NCBI GenBank assembly: GCA_028583415.1
Contig: CM053269.1
Span: 26,217,477-26,281,476, forward strand
Direction of reading: 5' to 3'
Source of the DNA: Protea cynaroides
Taxonomy: Eukaryota; Streptophyta; Magnoliopsida; Proteales; Proteaceae
Length of the DNA stretch: 64,000 nucleotides
Shown: one piece after another, positions 56,008 through 64,000 of the stretch
Position numbering within the stretch: position 1 is the first letter of the stretch
How the letters are laid out: every line of letters begins with the position of its first letter
Translations under genes and position numbers: made by a program
The notes under the pieces: generated by a model
The model's database searches: none
What the model was told of the DNA's origin: nothing
What the model saw: only the letters and a program-made list of their open reading frames with translations

Positions 56008-58310
56008 TGTCACACCCCAATTCTGCACTATTCAGAATAGTGTGATGAACCGCTAACAAACCAACGGTTCAACCAGGATCTCGAGTAGGCTGTATCCGTG
56101 TTATCTAAACTCCATACATCCACATTCATAATCAGAGTAAATATATAATAGCGGAAGTCTTATAGTAAAATGAATCGAGAATCTCTTGTGATATTAATAT
56201 TTAAATAACAAATTATTTCGGATCAACCGAGACATAAATAAATATCAAATACATGTCCATAATAAATCCAAGTAAAGAAAACTAAGAAAATATCTAATCA
56301 AATACACATGAGTTGCACTCGCAAGAGGAGTCATGTGTATCCACTTCAGCTTCAACTTCATCGCTGCTACATTCCCGTACGTTGGAGCATTTACATAATC
56401 TTCAACGGTATAACCTGCATCATCAACTAAAAATATTCGACGTCGAGGGGTGAGCACACATCATGGCTCAGTGAGCAAACAAAACAATGCAACAGTACAT
56501 ATGCATGCAATCAATTCATATCTTTGGTCTAGTTTATAGTTTGCAATGCGCAATAGAAAGGTTGGGTGGTCAAAGGTTAACGTTTATTGACCCCGCCTCT
56601 ATACACAGGGTGTGGAAGTCCGCCCAAAGGTTAACATTTATTGTCGTCCCCATCCACCCTAATCATGAACATTATACAACAAAGGTTAACGTTTATTGCT
56701 GTAAAGTGCCATACCAACACGTAAGCCCCTGCTGGCGAGGGCTTACAAACTAGGCTCGCAACTAACCAATCCTAATGCCAAACAGTGTATCCAAGGTCTC
56801 ACCCCAGCATCCCTCAGAATGTCCATAGAGATAGAGTTAAGGCCCCCCCAGTAGAGTCAGAGACTACAAGGATCGAGACCACCTCCCCTGATACTCTACG
56901 ACATAATAGTTCTGCTAAGTAATGGTGATACGACGATGCTAATGTACAAGACTTGAGTTAGAGATAGAGCTAAGATGCTGAGACCCGCCAAAGGTTAACG
57001 TTTATTGACGTTCTCATCACACCTCCCCTGATATTCGCTCGCATCAAGTACACCAACCACACACATACAATCACATGCCTATTTCTATCATCATCATCAT
57101 CATCATGTTATAAACAATAAAGTAAATATGCATGAACAGGTAATAGAAATATTGGATGACATGTTGTATGCACATTACAAGCATTCGCATAGAATCAAAC
57201 ATGGTATTGGACTCAAGAAAAGAGAAAATAGTTTGTTATTAACCAATTAGTTTAGAGTTCCGTTTCCTCACCTTAGCTTGCTAATAGATACTCTTCCAAG
57301 CTTTAGAATCACCTTTATAATGTTATTATATTGCTAGAAGACCTAACAAAGTCGATAGAATTTAATTAGAATTAATTTCAAATTTAAAAACCATTCTGTT
57401 AACTGAGGGTCGGAGGTAGGGTCGGAGTCATGATCGACCCTGGGTGCGACCCTCCCCAAAATTTGAACCTCCCGAACACTGAGGGTCGATACTCAGGATC
57501 ACATAGGGTCGGATGGTCATCGACCCTCTGTGCCACCCTCGGTGGTTTTTGTCAATTTTCCTCCTTTTAGTCCATTCTTCGTGTTTGGGGTCCTATGGCT
57601 GCTCCAAAAATCCATTCAACATGCATCCCATGGTCTAAAACCATGAATCACCCACCCAAATAGCTTTCATGTATTCTCCCATGGTTTTCCATGAAAACCT
57701 AACCATGGGTTGATGGTTTGGGTTTCTCCGAGATCACACTCTCATCATTATCTAACCTAAGGCCTGTAGAAACTCATGGAATTAGTATCCATACCTGAGA
57801 AGAACACTCCTTCTCTGCAACTCTTCTCCTTTTGCTTTCTTCTCTACCTTGTTTCTCTTCTTCTTCTCTTCCTTCTCTTCTCTTTCTCTCAATTCGATTA
57901 GGGTTGTAAAAGGAGTGAAAGAGGCTTAGGGACGTCCTTTAAATAGAGTAGAAACATCCTAAATAAGTCCCTTTGAGATTAGGAAAGAATCCCAATCGAA
58001 ATTATGGAAATTTCCTAATTTCAGTTTCAGCGGCAACTGAGGGTCGATGGGAGGGTCGATGATCCCGTCGACCCTAGGTTTCTAATGTGTCCGACCCTCC
58101 CTGTAAAACAGAGGGTCTGACTTTCTGTCTTGGGGGGGTCCGACCCTCCCTTGCTAGGTATGCGGCCCTCCCCCTAATTTAAGTGTTTTTGGGTCGATTT
58201 GATACCTGGGATCACGATCTCCTTCACGCCCTTGGTCCATTTGACTCAACCATGATGGCTAAACCTGGTTCAAGGTGATAAGACCGGGTTAGTTTGATAC
58301 GGGTCTTACA
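56008..58310 (-). repeat. 5' LTR of element C
   Basis: 2,303 bp, close to its 3' partner with scattered, mostly C/T and G/A differences. TATA-like ctatttaaaggacg near 57936-57949 (minus). The LTR peptide at 56276-56428 is frameshifted by one base. Confidence 0.95.
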
Positions 58311-58315
58311 ATAAA

Positions 58316-60389
58316 TACAGTGAAAGTCTTAAGTAAAATTAACTGAGTAATCTATTGATAAATTTAAATAAAATATCCAATTATTCAAATTCCCAAAAGT
58401 TAAGTAAATATCTTTACATCACTGTATTTTCAACAGAAAAAATAACTGAAATAAATAAAATCAAATCCTAAAGGTACACGCAGAAAGGGCACTCGCATGA
58501 AGCATCATGCTCGTCCTCTCATGCTTGCACGTCCAAAGCAGCAACACCTCCATACGCCAGAGCGTTCATGTAATCCTCTACCATGTAACCTGCATCAACA
58601 TCTAAAAATATGGTGTGTACACAAGGGTGAGCTCACAACTTAACTCAGTAAGACAATAAGACAATGCAACAAACATATGCATGAGTAACATTCACATCAT
58701 GGTCTAGTTTTAAGTTTACAATGTGCTATAGAAAGGATTGGCGGCCACCGCACCTCTACACACGAGTGTGTGAAACCGCCCAATGGATCAAACACCACTT
58801 TCGTCCCACATGCACCCACCATGGAATAGAGATAGAGCTAAGGCGTCCGGATCAAACACCGCCAACACCTCCCCTGATACTCTACCCATACCAACACGTA
58901 AGCCCTTATTGGTGAGGGCTTACAAACAGGGCTCGCAACTAACCAATCCTATATGTCATCACAGTAGGCCCTACCCCAGCACAGCTCCCTATGGCAAAGA
59001 GATAGAGCTAGCGTCTAGTGGCCAGGCCGGAGACCACAGTGCCACTTCCTCCCCCTGATATCTTACCCGCACCAAGCATGCTAAGATAGAACGATACGAA
59101 AAGTGCTAGTGTGAGGAATGATCCCAGACCTCCAGTCCTTCCCATTCTACACACCAACAAAAACAATCACATGCCTAACAGTCACAACCTAGCATAGCAA
59201 GTATGCATGAACAATAATAATAACTGAAAGTAAAGGATGACATACGAGAATGCACAAACATCAATTCACTTAACCATAATTATTAACAACGGTTTACTGT
59301 TATTAAATTATTAGGGTTTAGGTCCGATTCCCTTACCTGACGCTTAATTGATATCTTGCTCCGCGTTACAAGGTCCAAACTTGCTATCACAAGGTCCTAC
59401 ACAATGTTAGGTTTAATTAGAATAGTTTTCTTAGGGTTTAGGTTGGTCGGAAAACCAACTAGGTCAAAAACACTCTTTACAGAGTAGACCAGTCACAGGT
59501 ACCGGTCGCAGCACTGTGGGGAAAACTTGCGATCGGTATGGTGGACCGGTCCCCACAGACTAGTCCCCGGGAGGTACTGGTCGCATAGAGTGAGACCGGT
59601 ATGGTCGACTGGTATGTCTCCGGAAGACCATACGCTTGGTTCTCCCCTTCCATCGGTCACCCCCCTATTGATCCTAGGGTTTCTCCTACACATTCTAGGT
59701 CTAAGCAATGAGTTAGAGTTGTTTTCAACTCCATTCAAGTCCTAGATTCGATGATCTTCAACCTAGAACTTGAATCTAGGGTTTACCACTAATTTAGGTT
59801 TTGTCGACAAAAACAGGGTTTAGATCAATACCTGCTTTGCATGGTATTGATCCAATTATAACTAACCATCCTAGAATACTTAATGTAGAGAAAAGTTTAA
59901 GTACTTACCGTCGACTTGCGGTAATGTGTTCTTCGTCGAACAGTAATGGCGGCTCTTCCCTCTCCTTCCTAGCTTCTTCACCTTCTTCAACCTCTTTCTC
60001 CTTTCTAGGGTTTGTGAGGATCAATGGAAGAGGTTTTAGGAGGTTTAAGGGTCCTTATATAGACTAGGGTTAGGTTTAGGAAGCCTCCTAACATAAGGAA
60101 AGTCCTTCGATTTGAAATTTAGAAAGTGGGACCCGTAGAGATCCGTTTCCAGGACCCGCAGAGATCCGTTTCTGGATCCATGCTGCGTAGGCCATACCGG
60201 TCGACCATCGACCGGTACCATAGACCGGTACCATCGACCGGTATGAAGTTTTTCATACTTGAATTGGTCCGATTGGTCCGATTTCACCTGGATGTCATCT
60301 GCTCATCCCGTCTGGTCCAGTGATGATTGGAAGACCTGTTACGACATGAAACAAGGTTTATATCGGGTTCATGGAGTGCGGGTCTTACA
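58316..60389 (-). repeat. 3' LTR of element D, main part
   Basis: Ends gggtcttaca at 60389. Accggt/ggtcga clusters at 59480-59640 and 60190-60245; TATA-like ctatataaggaccc near 60052-60065 (minus). The conserved LTR peptide (58470-58604, minus) is present with one internal TGA: DAGYMVEDYMNALAYGG, HDASCECPFC. Confidence 0.9.
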
Positions 60390-60441
60390 ACTCCCCCTCC
60401 CTTAAAAGAAATTTGTCCCCGAAAACACAACTCCCCCACCC
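60390..60441 (-). promoter_or_regulatory. Duplicated polypurine tract, element D
   Basis: Plus-strand aactccccctcccttaaaa (60389-60407) recurs as aactcccccacccttaaaa at 60429-60447, so two purine tracts lie ~40 bp apart on the minus strand. Confidence 0.75.
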
Positions 60442-61785
60442 TTAAAATAAATTTTGGCCTCGAAATTTGAACGTACCTTGGTCGTCGAAAAGGTTAAGGT
60501 ATTCCTTTCTCATTGCCTTCTCTTCCTCCCAAGTAATTTCTTCCACATCTTGGCTTTTCCAATGCACTTTCACATGGTGGATATCCTTGCTTCGGAGATG
60601 TTGTACTTTTAGGCTTGTGAGCATCACAGGTACAACTTCAAACGTCAAGTCCTCTGTCAAGTCTGGTGGGTCTGCTGTCAAGATGTGCGATGGATCCCTG
60701 ACGTACTTTTTCAATAAAGGAACATAGAACACATCATGAAAGCTTGACATGGATGGTAGTAGAGCCAGTTGATATGCCACATTACCACGTCTGGTCAAGA
60801 TCTCATATGGTCCCACCTACCTGGGGCATAGCTTCCCCTTCTTACCAAACCGTTTCAGACCTCGCACATGTGATATCTTCAAGAATACTTTATCACCCAC
60901 TGCAAACTCCAGATCTCAACGTTGGTTATCTGCATAGTGCTTTTGTCGAACTTGAGCTGTCTTTACTCTTTCTTTAATTTGATCAATCACTCGACAAGTT
61001 TCTTCGACAAACTCCGGTCCTACAATCCTTCTCTCTCCCACCTCATTCCATAACAAAGGTGTACGATATTTTTTCCCATAGAGTGCCTCATATGGAGCCA
61101 TCTGGATCATAGCCTGGTAACTATTATTATAAGCAAACTCGATGAGCGATAGCTTCTCGTCCCAAGCTCCTTTGAAATCTAGTGCACACGCTTGGAGCAT
61201 ATCTTCTAAGATTTGAATAGTTCTTTCTGATTGCCCATCTGTCTGAGAATGAAAAGTTGTGCTAAACTTCAACTTGGTTCCCATTGCTTTCTGTAATCCT
61301 TCCCAGAACTTTGATGTAAAATGGGGATCTCTATCAGATACTATACTTTCTGGGACGCCATGAAGTCTGACTATATTATCCACATATAACTTGGCCAGCT
61401 TCTCCATGGTCTACTGAGGTCTGATAGCGATGAATCGAGCTGTCTTGGTAAGTCGATCGACTATAACCCATACTGCATCCACTGACCTTGGTGTCAAGGG
61501 TAGGCCAGTAATGAAATCCATTGTGATATAATCTCACTTCCATGCTGGCTCCAATAGTGGTTGTAGCAAACCTGTGGGTCTCTGCCTTTCAGCTTTAACT
61601 TGTTGGCAATTCAGACATTAGAATACGAACCAAGCTACATCCGCTTTTATACCCCTCCACCAATATAATCTTCTTAAATCGTGGTACATCTTGGTGCTTC
61701 ATGGATGTACTGAATATGGGGTGTAATGAGCTTCTGTCATAACTCGATCTCTGATATTTGAGTTCTCACTCTCAGGTATACATAA
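60442..61785 (-). pseudogene. Chromovirus D integrase and chromodomain
   Basis: Chromodomain at 60442-60620 (KVQHLRSKDIHHVKVHW, EITWEEEKAMRKEYLNLF). Integrase core 60916-61407 ([38 protein letters not shown]). Between 61408 and 61785 the zinc and early core parts are present but broken by stops (for example TAG at 61405 and 61620). Confidence 0.88.
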
Positions 61786-63683
61786 TCATCCACGATACCT
61801 GAGTACCTTGTCTGAATCCAAAGTAAAATCAGGGTTGCTTTTACCCTTCTCTAGGTCTTCTTGCATAGTCTTGAGGTGTGGATCCTGTAGGATTGCTACT
61901 TTGACTTCATCTATTAGATCCGATGAGATCTTCAAAGCTGCGAACATCAATGTGAACTTATGAATTAAGCCTTGTTCCACTGGATCTCCTGCAGTCTCTA
62001 ATATATACTCTTCATCATTCTCTATTGAGCTTGAGGCTGCAGCACACAATGCATCATTTGTACTAGGTCCTGCCTCAGGTTTCAATGCCCACTTTCTGCT
62101 TAAGGCATCGGCCACAACATTTGCTTTACCCGGATGATACTGGATATCACACTCATAATCTTTTAATAATTCCAACCATCTCCTCTGTCTCATATTCAGG
62201 TCTTTCTGAGTGAAAAGGTAAGTTAAGCTCTTGTGATCCGATTTAATCTGAAACTTTTCACCGTAAAGGTAGTGTCTCCAAGTCTTGATTGCGTGAATAA
62301 CTGTTGTTAATTCCAGATCATGCGTAGGATAGTTCTTCTCATGCTCTTTCAACTGTCTTGATGCGTAGGCAATTACCTGTTCTCTTTACATTAACACACA
62401 TCCAAGACCTAATCTTGAGGCATCCGTATATAAGGTGAACGACAAGCCTGGTGCCGGGATGGTCAAGATAGGTGCAGAGACTAGTCTTGACTTCAAAGTC
62501 TGAAAGCACTTTTTACACTCATCCGTCCAATGAACTTTTCCCCTTTCTTGATTAGTCTGGTAAGTGGAACGACGATCCTTGAGTAGTCTTTCACGAATCT
62601 TCTATAGTAATCAGCCAATCCAAGGAAACTACGAATCTCCGCAACTGATTTCGGTGCATCCCATCCTACTATAGCTGCGATCTTGCTTGGATCTACCTTG
62701 ATACCATCTGCAGATACTACGTGACCCAAGAAGGCCACTTCTTTCAGCCAAAATTCATACTTTTTGAACTTGGCGTAAAGCTTCTCTCTTCTCAGCCGTT
62801 GTAGGGCTGCTCTCAAATGTGTTGTATGAGTCTCCCTATCTTGTGAGTAGACCAATATGTCATCAATGAATACGATGACCGAAGTGTCCAACATGTCATG
62901 AAACACTTGTTTCGTCAGTTCCATGAACGATACTAGAGCATTAGTCAACCCGAATGACATTACAAGGAACTCATAATGTCCATACCTTGTCCTGAAAGCA
63001 GTCTTTGGAATATCTGCGGCCTTGATCTTCAATTGGTGATACCCTGATCTAAGATCAATCTTCAAGAAAACCTTTGCACCCTGCAACTGATCAAACAGAT
63101 CGTCAATCCTAGGCAAAGGATATCGGTTCTTCATGGTTAACTTGTTCAGCTCTTGGTAGTCGATACATAGCCGTACACTACCGTCCTTCTTCTTAACGAA
63201 CAATACAAGTGCTCCCCATGGTGATATGCTTGGTTGTATGAAGCCCTTATCTAGTAGTTCTTGTAATTGGGTCTTCAACTCCTTTAATTCGGTAGGGGCC
63301 ATCCTGTACGGTGCCTTAGACACCGGTTCCGACCCTGGCATAAGGTCTATCACGAACTCTGTAGCCCTATCTGGAGGTAGACCTGGGAGATCTTTTGGAA
63401 ATACATCTAGAAACTCTCGTACCACATCTAGATCTTCCATCTTTGGCACCTCAACAGTTATGTCGACCACAGACACTAAGTACCCCACTCCTCCCTTCTC
63501 TAAGTATCTCTTAGCTTTTAGGGCGGAGAGGATCAGCTTCCGCTTCCAAGGTAACTTGGTCCCATTGAAGCTAAACTCTTTCCCTTTCTCGTCTTTAAGC
63601 ACAAGTTTTCTTTCACCACATAATAAGCTAGCTGAATGATGGCCTAGCCAATCCATTCCCAAGATGATGTCAAAGTCTGCCAT
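61786..63683 (-). pseudogene. Chromovirus D RT and RNase H
   Basis: RT 62493-63683: [56 protein letters not shown] and catalytic [15 protein letters not shown]. RNase H 61786-62352: [38 protein letters not shown] frameshift near 62500 and a stop near 62388 separate them. Confidence 0.9.
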
Positions 63684-64000
63684 TTCGAGTTGAACCAGAT
63701 TTGCTTATAGGTTTCGACCCTCAATACTAACTGTACACGGCCCATAGTATTCATTCAAAGCCACTTCGACTCCCAGCGGGGAGCGAACTATCAAGCTTGG
63801 GTTTAAATACTTGACGGGTAATTCCATTCGCTTCCCAAAAGAACTAGAAACGAAGGAGTGTGGCCCCAGAGTCAAATAGTACTCTGGCGGGTACACCAGC
63901 TATATTTACAGTCCCTGAAATTTAATTATCCCTTAGTTCTACATGTTCAAACACAACAACAGTAAGCCAAATAGGCAGGGATGAAATCATACCAGTAACC
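63684..64000 (-). pseudogene. Chromovirus D protease, runs off the window
   Basis: FGKRMELPVKYLNPSLIVRS and GVEVALNEYYGPCTVSI match the protease of element [21 protein letters not shown] follows at 63683. Gag would lie beyond 64000. Confidence 0.8.

Larger units (their letters stand above)
46327..58310 (-). mobile_element. Chromovirus C, complete 12-kb element with antisense gene
   Basis: Both LTRs are present (46327-48631 and 56008-58310), with perfect 5-bp target duplications ataaa (46322-46326 and 58311-58315). Minus-strand order: primer site, leader, gag, protease, RT, RNase H, integrase, chromodomain, purine tract. On the other strand, between the 5' LTR and gag, is the aORF (54462-55733). 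It is the youngest element by nesting and has the most intact pol. An in-frame TGA in protease, a stop in gag and a 4-bp deletion in integrase make it non-autonomous. Confidence 0.95.
46192..64000 (-). mobile_element. Chromovirus D, partial, extends beyond the window
   Basis: Minus-sense. Its 3' LTR is 46192-46326 plus 58316-60389 (~2.2 kb, type D as at 21345-23578), split by element C. The interior from 60390 holds a purine tract and pol in the chromovirus order. It is inserted in the aORF of element B (left flank gtcat); its 5' half and the second target duplicate lie outside. Confidence 0.9.

Overview
The window is nuclear DNA of a flowering plant with a repeat-rich genome. This follows from one intact spliced plant gene (a heavy-metal-associated isoprenylated protein, HIPP), plant Ty1/copia and chromodomain Ty3/gypsy (Tekay/Del-like) retrotransposons, RTE-type LINEs, a hAT-type element and MULE/MITE elements. 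I cannot name the species. Only about 1.7 kb is ordinary host gene; almost everything else is transposon sequence, much of it nested.

Region by region. 61-1736: a three-exon HIPP gene whose second intron starts with GC and carries a MITE. 2013-6835: a 5'-truncated copia element (minus strand) with a 164-bp LTR, interrupted by a 1.7-kb Mutator-type element (3116-4851) with ~477-bp inverted repeats, 9-bp target duplications and a captured gene 3' end. 8.5-11.9 kb: intergenic sequence with several fold-back MITEs. 11973-18858: an inverted-repeat element split by two solo LTRs of one family, one inside the other in opposite orientation. 20010-24039: a decayed LINE split by a 2.2-kb solo LTR. 24189-24867: a hAT-type element. 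25.2-26.2 and 28.5-28.8 kb: homopolymer-like sequence that is probably a sequencing or assembly artefact.

29237 to the end is one nest of four related chromoviruses, called A-D here. B (plus strand, starts 29237) is the oldest. A (29593-43002, minus, TSD ttaga) inserted into B's LTR. D (46192 to beyond the window, minus) inserted into an antisense ORF of B. C (46327-58310, minus, TSD ataaa) inserted into D's 3' LTR. A also carries an RTE LINE (36271-39485). All four have ~2.2-2.3-kb LTRs of the form TGTAAGACC...GGTGTGACA. A, B and C show a primer-binding site matching initiator tRNA-Met. A, C and D show integrases ending in a chromodomain.

The most interesting system is in this chromovirus family. 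(1) Between the 5' LTR and gag there is a gene on the opposite strand (aORF, ~420 codons, with its own leader intron). It is recognisable in two diverged elements (B and C), and its 3' flank survives in A. (2) A ~45-codon peptide ending in SCECxxC is conserved without internal indels inside the LTRs of every subfamily, just after a splice-acceptor-like TTTTTAG. (3) Each LTR subfamily carries its own palindromic motif vocabulary (GGTCGACC, GGGTCGA/TCGACCC, ACCGGT, AGACCGGTAT) in two clusters on either side of the TATA box. In C the same motif forms a tandem array between the divergent gag and aORF. An element-encoded DNA-binding regulator that recognises element-specific motifs would explain this, but that is inference.
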